Below, one piece after another: positions 52,725 to 60,851 of a stretch of DNA of 64,000 bases (position 1 is its first letter; the number at the start of each line of letters is the position of its first letter). Both the position numbers and the translations under genes were made by a program. The stretch covers positions 992,001 to 1,056,000 of the forward strand of contig NZ_JAAFGS010000001.1 in NCBI RefSeq assembly GCF_011090185.1, written 5' to 3'. Source of the DNA: Saccharibacillus alkalitolerans. GTDB lineage: Bacteria; Bacillota; Bacilli; Paenibacillales; Paenibacillaceae. The notes beneath the pieces were generated by a model. The model was not told the DNA's origin. It saw only the letters and a program-made list of their open reading frames with translations, and searched no databases.

Positions 52725-53555
52725 ATGAGCGAGTCGACGGCGCACGGATGGGAAGGGCTGAACGATCGGACAACAAATGCCGGTGAAGAGGAAAGCATGC
52801 TGTGCGAGCGGTATGCTCCTTATCTTATGTTCGACCTGCGCGAGCCTTTCCTGCCCAACCTGGTCGGTTTTACGCGTCTGGAGACGAATGATGAATCGCC
52901 GTCGTATCCCCGGTCGTTCGAGAACGCCGATCCGCGTACCGATTTTATTTTGGAATACGCGATTTGGTGGGATTACGAAATCGGGCATCTGTACCAGCTC
53001 GAACAGGTGTGGGTTTATGTGGGACCCAACGGAGAAGTGCTCGACTGCGAAGCGACATTTCACGGAAAAATATTGAAAGGGCTGCTCAGAAACCGCAGTA
53101 ATCTCAGCGACGGCACGCATGTCCGCTTGTTCGTGCAGCCGGGCAAGCATGCGCTGTCGCCGATGCCGGAAATGTTCGAGCTGCTGCCGGACTTGTATTT
53201 GGCCGCCGGACCGAGAGCGGGCTCCGACGGTCTGTATGCCGGAGGGGAACTTGCCTGCCTGGTGCCGACCGGCGACGAAGTCGAAGAGATTCACGCCCGG
53301 GTGCGGCGTTACCTGCGATCTTTTGCCTTTAAGCCGGCGCTGGAATATACGGAGTGCCGTCTGCTGTCCGAACAGTTTCTGCCTTGGAGAGAGCTGCGCG
53401 AAGCGATTCCGCTTCGCCTGGCGGATCGCCTGCTGGAGCTGGAACTGATCTTCGCCCGAGACGGTCTGCGCGGCTCCGAAGAATCGGCTGCGGAACGAAG
53501 AATGCGCCGCAGCCGCGAGTCCGGCGAGGGCGCCGAGCGGGAAGAAGCCCGCTAA
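52725..53555 (+). CDS. Hypothetical protein (Vps62-like features uncertain)
   Basis: A 276-residue soluble protein with AAGGAG before ATG. It contains aromatic and acidic patterns such as ILEYAIWWDYEIGHLYQLEQ and VWVYVGPNGEVLDCEATFHG and a charged C-terminal tail rich in Arg and Glu. I cannot assign it to a family. Upstream, TTAACA and CGAACA (52616-52632) are spaced 5 bases apart like a partial PhoP box, but this is too weak to call. Confidence 0.65.
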   Translation: MSESTAHGWEGLNDRTTNAGEEESMLCERYAPYLMFDLREPFLPNLVGFTRLETNDESPSYPRSFENADPRTDFILEYAIWWDYEIGHLYQLEQVWVYVGPNGEVLDCEATFHGKILKGLLRNRSNLSDGTHVRLFVQPGKHALSPMPEMFELLPDLYLAAGPRAGSDGLYAGGELACLVPTGDEVEEIHARVRRYLRSFAFKPALEYTECRLLSEQFLPWRELREAIPLRLADRLLELELIFARDGLRGSEESAAERRMRRSRESGEGAEREEAR

Positions 53556-53872
53556 CACGCCGGACTCCTAACGCCGGAGCGTTCGGCTGAGCCGCATCTG
53601 CCGGCTCGCCCGAAAGATATCCGAGGCAAGGCACAAGCATAAACAACCGTCCGAATGTCCGTTTCGGCGAACGAAGAACGGTCTTTTCGCTAACAGCGAA
53701 AAGACCGTTCTTTGTCGTACGCGCGGACTGCCCGCACGGTTGAGAACGTTCTTGTTTTTCAAGGAGGCGGCCGGTTGATATACTGAACGCAAAACCGAAT
53801 GCGAACATTCCGACAGACGGGGCGCAGCCTGGCGATGATGACGATGAAGAGGAGAAGGGAGCGGAGAGATCG
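53556..53872. other. Gene-free stretch with a perfect terminator hairpin (53674-53712)
   Basis: This 317-base gap holds an 18-bp perfect hairpin (AAGAACGGTCTTTTCGCT, loop AAC, partner 53695-53712) with a short T-tract, which probably ends the upstream transcript. A promoter-like TTTCAA (about 53757) and TATACT (about 53779) are 16 bases apart and could serve the DUF4279 gene. The rest has no visible gene. Confidence 0.6.
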
Positions 53873-54550
53873 ATGAGCTTGGAAAACGAAAAACGAATGG
53901 AAGCGATCAGGAAAGCGGCGCTTCGCGAAGCATCCGAGCAAAGCCTGGCGGTCAGCCGTCAGCTGCTCGGCCATCAGGAGTTGGAGCGGGAGAACGGCGT
54001 GCCGGTCATTGCCGGCATTTTGGAAGAACCGGGAGAGCGGGTCGCCGCCGTCTATTTTCCCGTCAAAGAGGAGCGTTACTTTTTCGTCGTGTACGTGGAT
54101 ACGGAACCCGAGGTTTCCCTGCGCTTCGCGGGTATGGATTCGGGGTCCCGGGTATACTGCCGAATCGTGTCCGAGACGCTCGATCTCCCCGAACTGCTCA
54201 GACTGATTCCGCTGGAACCGAACAAGACGTGGCAAAAAGGCACTCGCGTATCGGAACGGAGCGAGGCGCTGCGGAGCTTCAGCGGGATGGCGATCGAACC
54301 GGACCGGAGGCTTTACATCGAGGCCGAGCGCAAGCTGGAACGGCTGCTCGAAGTTCTGGAGACCCGCGCATCCGCTTTCCCGCTGTCCGGGGATTCGACC
54401 GCCCATGTGCAGATTGCGTATTACGGCTATAAGGAGCAAATGGGAGGCGTCCATCTGTCGACAGCCCTTATGTCCAGGCTGGCCGCGCTGGGGCTGGAAC
54501 TGGATTTGGATCTCTACGCCGGAGGCCCGGATCTTTTTGAAGAAGACTAA
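53873..54550 (+). CDS. DUF4279 domain-containing protein
   Basis: The 225-residue protein has a DUF4279-like C-terminal half, with ERKLERLLEVLETRAS, VQIAYYGYKEQMGGVHLSTA and LMSRLAALGLELDLDLY, which matches the family pattern of an aromatic strand followed by an acidic LDLDLY ending. The N-terminal third carries YFFVVYVDTEPEVSLRF. Members are short cytoplasmic proteins of unknown role, sometimes near toxin-immunity loci; no toxin gene is seen here. GGAGCGGAG precedes the ATG. Confidence 0.65.
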   Translation: MSLENEKRMEAIRKAALREASEQSLAVSRQLLGHQELERENGVPVIAGILEEPGERVAAVYFPVKEERYFFVVYVDTEPEVSLRFAGMDSGSRVYCRIVSETLDLPELLRLIPLEPNKTWQKGTRVSERSEALRSFSGMAIEPDRRLYIEAERKLERLLEVLETRASAFPLSGDSTAHVQIAYYGYKEQMGGVHLSTALMSRLAALGLELDLDLYAGGPDLFEED

Positions 54551-54614
54551 ACGGTGCCGGAGCACGTTTAATATATGAAAGCTCAATTTGCGATGGAGAG
54601 GAGGCGGGAGATCG

Positions 54615-54860
54615 TTGATCAAAAACGGAACCTGGAGCTTGCTCAAAATGGGATTGGCGATAGTCGTGGTGATCTTGGCCGGGTATGCACTTATCACGGG
54701 AGATTATTCAGGATCGCCTTATATGACAATCGCGCTGGGACTCATGGTGATTGCGATGGCGTTCGACGAGCGGGAAAAGCAGCGGAACGCTTATTGGCCG
54801 ATCTTAATCGGAACGGGCATTTTTTCTCTGCTGGTCGGCTTTTATATTCTGATTTTCTGA
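54615..54860 (+). CDS. Small membrane protein (DUF3953-like)
   Basis: TTG 54615 follows GGAGGCGGGAG. The 81-residue product has three hydrophobic segments (MGLAIVVVILAGYALI, MTIALGLMVIAMAF, and a final WPILIGTGIFSLLVGFYILI) and the short loop DEREKQRNAY. This looks like a DUF3953-type membrane protein. Its function is unknown. It lies 20 bases before a lipoprotein gene and is probably co-transcribed with it. Confidence 0.6.
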   Translation: MIKNGTWSLLKMGLAIVVVILAGYALITGDYSGSPYMTIALGLMVIAMAFDEREKQRNAYWPILIGTGIFSLLVGFYILIF

Positions 54861-54880
54861 CAAAAAGGAGGGGACGTACC

Positions 54881-55351
54881 GTGCTCAAATCGAAATTCGC
54901 GCTATTTGCGTTCTTACGGCAGACAGGCTTTGCAGCCCTTCTGCTGACCGCGGCCGTTCTGTCCGCCTGCGGCGAAGCCGGAGAACCTCCGCGGGCGGAA
55001 GCGGAAAGCCTGGACGGAGAACGGATGTCGACGGTAACCGGCACTTATTCGTGGGGAGGAGTCGAAGCCGATTCCGAGGCCCCGCCCGAGCTGATTCGCA
55101 GCGAAAAGGTGCATGATTTCGTGCCGAAGGGCGGCCTGCGGCTTGAATTTGAAGGCGAGGAGCCTTTTCAAATCTCGGCGGGCCTGATCGATATGGAAAA
55201 CCCTCAGGGAGCCGCGATTCCCGTAGGGGTAGACGGAACAACGCTGACGCTGCCGAAAGAACCGGGATATTATGCGCTGCAGGTGAAGGGCGTATGGAAA
55301 AACGACGATTATGCAAGTTATGCGCTGTCTATTCGGATTGTTGAATCTTAA
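54881..55351 (+). CDS. Lipoprotein of unknown function
   Basis: GTG 54881 follows AAAAAGGAGG. The 156-residue product has a signal peptide with the lipobox VLSAC at about residues 27-31. The mature domain is small and acidic, rich in beta strands (GLRLEFEGEEPFQISAGLID), and ends YALSIRIVES. It should be anchored on the outer face of the membrane. No family is recognised. It sits just before the Fur-controlled siderophore-binding protein gene but separated by a 143-base gap with its own promoter. Confidence 0.7.
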   Translation: MLKSKFALFAFLRQTGFAALLLTAAVLSACGEAGEPPRAEAESLDGERMSTVTGTYSWGGVEADSEAPPELIRSEKVHDFVPKGGLRLEFEGEEPFQISAGLIDMENPQGAAIPVGVDGTTLTLPKEPGYYALQVKGVWKNDDYASYALSIRIVES

Positions 55352-55451
55352 GGCGGTTTACGCGTTTGGTTAACTGCTAAAGCAGAATAGGCCCGCTTGG
55401 CAGCCGATTTTTCGAGAATGGCTTGTAAAAGGGCAAAGGGCATGTTATTTT

Positions 55452-55466
55452 TGATAATGATTATCA
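55452..55466 (+). promoter_or_regulatory. Fur box of the siderophore-binding protein gene
   Basis: TGATAATGATTATCA is a perfect match to the Gram-positive Fur 7-1-7 consensus, 29 bases before the TTG start. Upstream TTGTAA and TATTTT (17 bases apart) form a likely promoter that the Fur dimer would cover. Iron limitation should relieve repression. Confidence 0.88.
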
Positions 55467-55494
55467 ATATCAAAAATAAAAGGGTGGGTTTACT

Positions 55495-56520
55495 TTGATC
55501 AGACGGTCCAATTTGATTTTTTGGGTATTTGCGCTTGCGCTTTTGCTGGTTCTGAGCGCCTGCGGGCAAGCTGCGACGAATCAAACGGCGGATGCGAAAG
55601 CCGGGACGGAGACAGTGCCGAAAACGGCAGCCGAGACGAAAACGGGCAGCGCTGCCGAGCCGGCTTCCGGGACGGACGCGGAAACGGTCGCTTACCAATC
55701 GGATGTCGGCGAGGTGCAGGTTCCGAAAAATCCGCAGCGGATCGTCGATTTGACGGCTTTCACGACCGGCTATTTCGTCGCGCTCGACGCTCCGGTGGTC
55801 GGCGCGATGCAGGGAGCGATGAATAACAAATACATCAAAGAGCAGTTAGCGGCCCAAGGCACGACGAATTTGGGCGATACGCCTACGGCGGAACCGATTC
55901 TCGGACTTAAGCCGGATTTGATCATTGCGTACAAAGGCGCGGAGGGCATCGATAAGCTTTCCGCGATTGCTCCCGTGGTACAGCTGGAGTACGGGAAGCG
56001 CAGCTACAAGGACCTGATGCTGGAAATGGGCAAGCTGACCAACCGCGAGGAAGCGGCGAAAGCATGGGTCGAAAAGTGGGAAGCCCGGATTGCCGAATTG
56101 AAACCTCAAGTTGAGGCAGCGGTAGGCGATCGCAAAGTATCTATTCTCAATCCGTACGCCAAAGGACTTTACGTATTCGGGAATAATTACGGCCGCGGAG
56201 GAGAGATCATCTACGGCGAGTTCGGTTTGAAGGCTCCGGCCAAGGCGCAGGCCGAAGCGATCGACAGCGGGACAGGCTGGGCTTCGATCTCGCTGGAGCT
56301 GCTCCCGGAATATGCGGGAGATATCGTCTTTACAAGCCCTTGGTCGGGCGACGACAGCGATCCCGAGACGGTATACGGCAACAGCCTTTGGAAAAACCTT
56401 CCTGCCGTCAAAGCCGGACATGTATTCCGGTTGGATGCGACGTCGGATACGTATAACGATCCGGTGTCGTTGGAAGGACAGCTCGAGTTTATTACGGACA
56501 GCCTGCTGTCCGCAAAATAA
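55495..56520 (+). CDS. Iron-siderophore ABC transporter substrate-binding lipoprotein
   Basis: The 341-residue protein begins at TTG 55495 with a signal peptide and lipobox LSACG. The mature part matches helical-backbone metal receptors: VPKNPQRIVDLTAF, GLKPDLIIAYKGAEG, and a C-terminal lobe from about 220. It binds ferric-siderophore complexes outside the cell and presents them to an FecCD-type permease. No permease or ATPase gene adjoins it, so it is an orphan receptor that would share a transporter elsewhere. The perfect Fur box makes iron regulation very likely. The siderophore (bacillibactin, hydroxamate or citrate) is unknown. Confidence 0.9.
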   Translation: MIRRSNLIFWVFALALLLVLSACGQAATNQTADAKAGTETVPKTAAETKTGSAAEPASGTDAETVAYQSDVGEVQVPKNPQRIVDLTAFTTGYFVALDAPVVGAMQGAMNNKYIKEQLAAQGTTNLGDTPTAEPILGLKPDLIIAYKGAEGIDKLSAIAPVVQLEYGKRSYKDLMLEMGKLTNREEAAKAWVEKWEARIAELKPQVEAAVGDRKVSILNPYAKGLYVFGNNYGRGGEIIYGEFGLKAPAKAQAEAIDSGTGWASISLELLPEYAGDIVFTSPWSGDDSDPETVYGNSLWKNLPAVKAGHVFRLDATSDTYNDPVSLEGQLEFITDSLLSAK

Positions 56521-56559
56521 AAGGCTTGGCTGCAGCCGCACGAAACTTGATCCGATGCC

Positions 56560-56600
56560 CGAAAAGAGCACGCTCCAGCGAAGGGGGCGTGCTCTTTTCG
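56560..56600 (+). terminator. Intrinsic terminator of the siderophore-binding protein gene
   Basis: CGAAAAGAGCACGC (56560-56573) pairs with GCGTGCTCTTTTCG (56587-56600). It lies 40 bases after the stop. Confidence 0.8.
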
Positions 56601-56688
56601 CATTGAATATTATGAGAAATGACTTAGCGGCTCGGCGGACGATTATGTTACAGTAATCAAAACGATGAAACGCAAAGGAGACCTGCTC

Positions 56689-57282
56689 ATGATTATCAGG
56701 CCTTATGAAGAATACGACGAGAAAAGCTGGTTGAGATGCCGGGTGCTGGCGATGCTCGATACCGCTTATTACGATAACGTGTTGAAGGAAAAAGAGCGCT
56801 ACGGCAATCCTGCGATCGAGCTGGTTGCGACGGAGGGCGAAGAGATCGTCGGCTTGATCGATATCGAGCTGGATACCCGTCCCGGCGAAGTCTGTTCCGA
56901 TTCCGAACGCCGCGGCGGCTTGATCCGGCATCTGGCCGTACATCCGGACAAGCGTCGGCAGGGGATCGGCCGTCTGCTGCTGCTTGAAGCGTTGGGACGG
57001 GCCAGAACCTCCGGTATGCAGTACCTGGAAGCGTGGACGCGGGATGATCAGTGGGTGAGGAATTGGTACGCGAACGTGGGCTTCCGTATGGTCGATTCGT
57101 ATCTGCAGGTATATCTGGAAAGCGGAGATCAGCTTAAAGGGATGATCGAAAGCAAGGTGCCTCAGCTGCATCCGGTGTCCGTATTCGCGCATTATACCGG
57201 CTCGGATAAAGCTTATGTGGTCAGTAAGTTTTCGAGAGTGCACGAAACGAGCCGTTTCGATTTGGATTTAATGGAATTATAA
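56689..57282 (+). CDS. GNAT-family N-acetyltransferase
   Basis: The 197-residue protein starts at ATG 56689 behind AAAGGAG. The GNAT core is clear: IRHLAVHPDKRRQGIGRLLL has the acetyl-CoA loop RRQGIG, and NWYANVGFRMVDSYLQVYLE is the final strand-helix. The C-terminal 60 residues form an extra part not in the smallest GNATs. The substrate is unknown. It stands alone. Confidence 0.88.
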   Translation: MIIRPYEEYDEKSWLRCRVLAMLDTAYYDNVLKEKERYGNPAIELVATEGEEIVGLIDIELDTRPGEVCSDSERRGGLIRHLAVHPDKRRQGIGRLLLLEALGRARTSGMQYLEAWTRDDQWVRNWYANVGFRMVDSYLQVYLESGDQLKGMIESKVPQLHPVSVFAHYTGSDKAYVVSKFSRVHETSRFDLDLMEL

Positions 57283-57628
57283 ATAAAAAAATCAATACAT
57301 GAAAAATTCACAATAGAAAAACCAAAAAATCAGGAAAAAAGGACCCTCGCCAACCAAAACCAATCTTATTGCAGCTCGCAAAACTTTTACGCTAAAAATA
57401 TATACGGCAAAAGGTTTTGTGCCTTTAAGTCGCGGCTGCTTACCATGTAAAGGGAGCGAGAGCAGAAGAACTCTTTCGTTCCCTTTACGTACTATAAAAA
57501 CAGAACCGGACAGACTTGTCTTATGTGTGGCGCAGCAGCGTTCATTTCACATTGGCGAACGAGTACGGCCGACTCTGCTTTTCATTGCGTCAAACCTTCA
57601 AAATCTCATCGATAAATGGGACTTCGTC
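57283..57628. other. AT-rich gene-free stretch with a dispersed repeat and a hairpin
   Basis: This 346-base gap is markedly A-rich at its start. Bases 57299-57322 (ATGAAAAATTCACAATAG...) match 24677-24700 at 22 of 24 positions. A hairpin at 57449-57489 (GTAAAGGGA and TCCCTTTAC arms) has no T-run and may mark the end of the minus-strand serine hydrolase transcript. No coding frame looks real. Confidence 0.4.
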
Positions 57629-58606
57629 TCATGGTTTGCCTTCAAATAACGGTACAATATGCTTTTCAATCAATTCAATTCTGTTCTTCGCGCGCGGCAT
57701 AAAACGGGAAGCGATGGCAACTACCATTTTTCGTTCCGGATTTACGAAAATCGCGTTTCCGCCGTCGCCCAAAGCTGCATAGCAACCATGTTCCTTATCG
57801 CCGACAATCCACCATAAATATCCATACGACAGCTCCCCCCACCGGCTGTTTTCTTGGGTGCTGTCCTCGATCCATTTTGACGATAGAAGCTGCCTTCCGT
57901 TCCACGCCCCTCCATTTAAGTACAACTGACCGATTTTCGCCATATCCCGCGGCGTTAAGGCCAGTCCCCAACCGGCGGTGTTCGTGCCTTTGGGATCCGT
58001 TACCCAACCATGAACATACTTATCCTTTAGGAAGGCCGAATACTCCTCTTTGGAATGTATAGCCGCATTACGCGGAGCTTTGATCCCAAGCGGTTTAAAC
58101 AAGTTTTCCGCGGCAAAATCAAGCACGGATCGACCTGTTGCATTTGCGAGAACTCCAGATAAAATTTGTGCGCCGACGGTGGAATATTTGAACTCTCCAA
58201 CACCGTTCTTACCGCCCATCAAGTCCAGCGCGGCTTTCGTCCAATCCTCGCTTGCATAAACCTTCGTATACGGCTCCGACTTGTACTTATAAGGCGCAGT
58301 CATTGTCAGCATATTTTTTATTGTGACGTTCTGTATCGTTTTTTCGCCGCGTTTGATCGTGTAGCCGGGGAAAAATTCCAATACTTTCTGATCCCTGCTT
58401 TTAATATGGCCTTTATCCAGGGCAATGCCGATCAGCGCAGAAACAACGCTCTTTGTTACCGATGCAACATGAAGGGAATCATCGAAGGTGTAACCGTCAA
58501 AATAGCTTTCGTATACCTGCTCTCCATCCTGCATCACAACAATACCGGCAGTATTCTTATAATCGCTTTTGATAAGACTTTCGAAATCCGCCATTCTTTT
58601 ATTCAT
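57629..58606 (-). CDS. Serine hydrolase, class C beta-lactamase/penicillin-binding-protein fold
   Basis: The 325-residue protein starts MNKRMADFESLIKSDYKNTA. It has the S-x-x-K motif SVTK (Ser nucleophile) in LHVASVTKSVVSALIGIA, the Tyr motif YST in GEFKYSTVGAQILSG, and a C-terminal GDGG in place of KTG/HTG. Relatives include esterases, D-aminopeptidases and beta-lactamase-like enzymes; there is no signal peptide, so a cytoplasmic esterase-type role is more likely than antibiotic resistance. Its codon use is AT-richer than the flanking genes, which suggests horizontal acquisition. Confidence 0.85.
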   Translation of the reverse strand: MNKRMADFESLIKSDYKNTAGIVVMQDGEQVYESYFDGYTFDDSLHVASVTKSVVSALIGIALDKGHIKSRDQKVLEFFPGYTIKRGEKTIQNVTIKNMLTMTAPYKYKSEPYTKVYASEDWTKAALDLMGGKNGVGEFKYSTVGAQILSGVLANATGRSVLDFAAENLFKPLGIKAPRNAAIHSKEEYSAFLKDKYVHGWVTDPKGTNTAGWGLALTPRDMAKIGQLYLNGGAWNGRQLLSSKWIEDSTQENSRWGELSYGYLWWIVGDKEHGCYAALGDGGNAIFVNPERKMVVAIASRFMPRAKNRIELIEKHIVPLFEGKP

Positions 58607-58710
58607 GCTTTTTCTCCCTTTAAATATAAGTCCATCGATGTCTAAGAAAAGCATATTATGATATAAAATTTTTTGCGACGGTCTTTTTTTAACTTTTTAA
58701 TTTGCGCAAG

Positions 58711-58740
58711 TTGACAAATTGGAATCATTACGAATATTAT
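58711..58740 (+). promoter_or_regulatory. Promoter with a Zur/Fur-family-like box
   Basis: TTGACA (58711-58716) and TATTAT (58735-58740) are 18 bases apart. Within the spacer, TTGGAATCATTACGA (58719-58733) matches the Zur 7-1-7 box TCGTAATNATTACGA at 12 of 14 positions. A leader inverted repeat follows (GTTTTCT at 58771 with AGAAAAC at 58812; AAAGC with GCTTT; TCTG with CAGA). The box is tentative. Confidence 0.5.
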
Positions 58741-58884
58741 AGATACATATAATCCTTAATTAAAGCGGCAGTTTTCTGGTCTGCAAGCCTTGGATCGAGT
58801 ACAGACGACAAAGAAAACAGCTTTCCTTTTACTTCAATTAGGGATATAAAGAATCTTTTATAGTCATAAAAGGAGGGAATTATC

Positions 58885-59832
58885 ATGTCAACCGATTCCG
58901 CTGTTTTCGCCTCAGTGACGGACGTGATCATTATCGGGGGAGGGCCGGCAGGAATGAGCGCGGCTCTCGTATTGGGAAGGGCGCGCCGAAGCGTGCTCGT
59001 TATCGACGAAGCGCTGCCCAGGCACCGGGTTACGCGCGAATCGCACGGCTTCCTTACCCGTGACGGGGTCGCGCCGGCCGAACTGCGCAAAGCGGCACGC
59101 GAACAAATCGCGGCGTATCCGGGCGTGGCGTTTATCGAAGATTCGGCCGTAGAAGCGGAAGGAGTCGACGGAGACTTTCGGGTGACGACGGCCGGAGGAA
59201 CGATTTACCGAAGCCGCAAGCTCCTGTTCGCCGCGGGAATGAAAGATCTCCCGATGGATCTCGAAGGACTGGAAGACGTCTACGGCAAAAGCGCTTATGT
59301 CTGCCCGTACTGCGACGGATGGGAAATGCAGGATCGTCCGATCGCCGTAATCGCGGGAAAGCATACGCTGCATTTGACGCGTACCGTCGCAGGGTGGACG
59401 GACGACGTCGCCGTATTCATGAACGGAACGGATTTGCCGGAAGAGGACAGAGCCCAGATTCAAAGCCGGGGCATCCCGATTTACGAAAAACCGATTGCCC
59501 GAATCGAGTCGGAAAAAGGGGAGACCAGCGCCATCGTGCTGAGCGACGGAACGAAGATTGCCCGAACGGCTGTCTTTTTCGCGCCCCGTCTTGCTCCGGG
59601 TTCCGAACTGCCCGCACAATTCGGCTGCGCGGTCATGGAGTCGGGAGCCATGATCGTCGACGAAACGGGACGTTCCAACGTGCCCGGAGTCTTCGGAGCC
59701 GGCGACGGAGCGTCGCAGAAATACCAGGTCGCCGCGGCTGTCGCCGCCGGCTCGGCAGCGGGCGCCGGCATCAATTTCGAACTGCTCGATCTCGATTGGG
59801 AACGGAAAGCTGAGGAAGCCGCCATACTTTAG
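58885..59832 (+). CDS. Thioredoxin-reductase-like FAD-dependent oxidoreductase (CPYC, no NADPH motif)
   Basis: The 315-residue flavoprotein has the FAD motif IIIGGGPAGMSAALVLG, the redox CxxC in AYVCPYCDGWEM and the C-terminal FAD loop VFGAGDGASQ. The second Rossmann motif GxGxxA, needed for NADPH, is missing: the region reads IAVIAGKHTLHLTRTVAGWT. The block CPYCxGWE followed by DDVAVF recalls the GliT/HlmI dithiol-oxidase-like branch of this fold, which reacts with O2 rather than NADPH. AAAAGGAGG precedes the ATG. The substrate is unknown. Confidence 0.85.
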   Translation: MSTDSAVFASVTDVIIIGGGPAGMSAALVLGRARRSVLVIDEALPRHRVTRESHGFLTRDGVAPAELRKAAREQIAAYPGVAFIEDSAVEAEGVDGDFRVTTAGGTIYRSRKLLFAAGMKDLPMDLEGLEDVYGKSAYVCPYCDGWEMQDRPIAVIAGKHTLHLTRTVAGWTDDVAVFMNGTDLPEEDRAQIQSRGIPIYEKPIARIESEKGETSAIVLSDGTKIARTAVFFAPRLAPGSELPAQFGCAVMESGAMIVDETGRSNVPGVFGAGDGASQKYQVAAAVAAGSAAGAGINFELLDLDWERKAEEAAIL

Positions 59833-59875
59833 CCTTGCTCGCCGAATCGTCAGGATGTAAAATAGAACCAACAAC

Positions 59876-59981
59876 AAAACCGCAGGCTATCGGAATGCTT
59901 CCTTCTACTTGGGAACCGGAAACCGGGGGCGCAAGCCCCACGGACCGGTATGTATCAGCGTTCCGGCTCTCCTGCGGTTTT
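59876..59981. ncRNA. Structured repeat element, copy 1
   Basis: AAAACCGCAGG (59876) pairs with CCTGCGGTTTT (ending 59981). Inside, CGGAATGCT (59891) pairs with AGCGTTCCG (about 59958), leaving an asymmetric internal loop (CTAT versus GCTCT). A second apical hairpin (GGGGGC/GCCCC) lies between. The element recurs at 60852-60929 with the same internal loop and a T-to-C change that converts a G-U pair to G-C, consistent with a selected RNA fold. It follows the flavoprotein gene and precedes the 60014 gene. Confidence 0.5.
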
Positions 59982-60013
59982 GTCTGTTCCATCAAGCGAA
60001 CCGAAAGGAGCGA

Positions 60014-60379
60014 ATGAAGCATGAACCGTCGTCAGCGCTCCAAGATCGTGTGCCCTCGAGCTGGCTGCTCGTTTCAAGCCGAGAGGGAGATTCCCGAACG
60101 ATTACGCTGTACGCGATCGATTTCCTTCGAGGCGTGCGAATGAGCTGGGGAGATTGGGCGAGCTTCGATGAATGGATGAGGGCTCGGATTCCGCTAAAAA
60201 GCAAATCGGGCGGCAGCGGGGGTCGGCATATTTCCGCAGCCAAGATCACGGCGAAAGCGATAAGGCTGGACATGGATGCCCGGCAAAAGGAACAGCTTGA
60301 GCGGAGGTTCGATCGGGCACTCGGCCGAAAGGCTTGGAAACATATTGCAAAAGAAGGGAAAGATCCGCTGTGCAAATGA
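60014..60379 (+). CDS. Hypothetical protein
   Basis: ATG 60014 follows GAAAGGAG. The 121-residue basic protein begins MKHEPSSALQDRVPSSWLLV, contains LYAIDFLRGVRMSWGDWASF, and ends in a Lys/Arg-rich helix (LERRFDRALGRKAWKHIAKE). There is no signal or membrane helix. I do not recognise a family; the basic tail could bind nucleic acid (guess). It overlaps the next gene by 4 bases. Confidence 0.6.
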   Translation: MKHEPSSALQDRVPSSWLLVSSREGDSRTITLYAIDFLRGVRMSWGDWASFDEWMRARIPLKSKSGGSGGRHISAAKITAKAIRLDMDARQKEQLERRFDRALGRKAWKHIAKEGKDPLCK

Positions 60380-60747
60380 AATCGACGCTGGTCATTACGG
60401 CGCTGCTGTTCGCCTTGGCGGCGGGACAAGTATTCTCCAATTGGAACGGGGACCATTATTCAATCCTGCGAATCTTGTTTCTGGTTGTGGGAATCGCGTC
60501 TTTTGCCGTCTTCTTCATGCTTGTCATGGACTTAACCCGCAAAGACTTCACCAAGGTTCGCGGAGCGGTGTTGAGCCGTAATCGCAATCAGGTCTGGGTG
60601 AAGCTCGACAGCGGCAAGCTCAAAAGCTGCGTGATCGCCGCCGAGCAAAAACCGGAAAGCTTTGCCGAAGGACGGCCGGTCGAGCTTACTCTGGGACGGC
60701 GCAGTCGGCTGGTTCGCGGAATCGAACTGTTGAATGAGCAGGCGTAG
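60376..60747 (+). CDS. Hypothetical two-helix membrane protein
   Basis: ATG 60376 overlaps the previous stop (ATGA). The 123-residue product has hydrophobic segments at about 3-20 (TLVITALLFALAAGQVF) and 32-52 (ILFLVVGIASFAVFFMLVMD), then a small soluble domain of beta strands (VRGAVLSRNRNQVWVKLDSG, SRLVRGIELL) that resembles an OB-like barrel. Function unknown. Its coupling to the upstream gene suggests that the two proteins work together. Confidence 0.65.
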   Translation: MKSTLVITALLFALAAGQVFSNWNGDHYSILRILFLVVGIASFAVFFMLVMDLTRKDFTKVRGAVLSRNRNQVWVKLDSGKLKSCVIAAEQKPESFAEGRPVELTLGRRSRLVRGIELLNEQA

Positions 60748-60851
60748 GATACGCTTGCTCTTTTTTTATGCTCGAAAACGTAGGATTTTGCAATCGCCAT
60801 ACTTTCGCCCTGTTGGCGCCGAACGGAATTCGCTAAACTTATGCCATAACG

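Noticed and set aside
54575-54880. Upstream extension of the lipoprotein gene from ATG 54575
   Set aside because: It would overlay the small membrane protein gene and place the signal peptide in the middle of the protein; GTG 54881 has a strong ribosome binding site.
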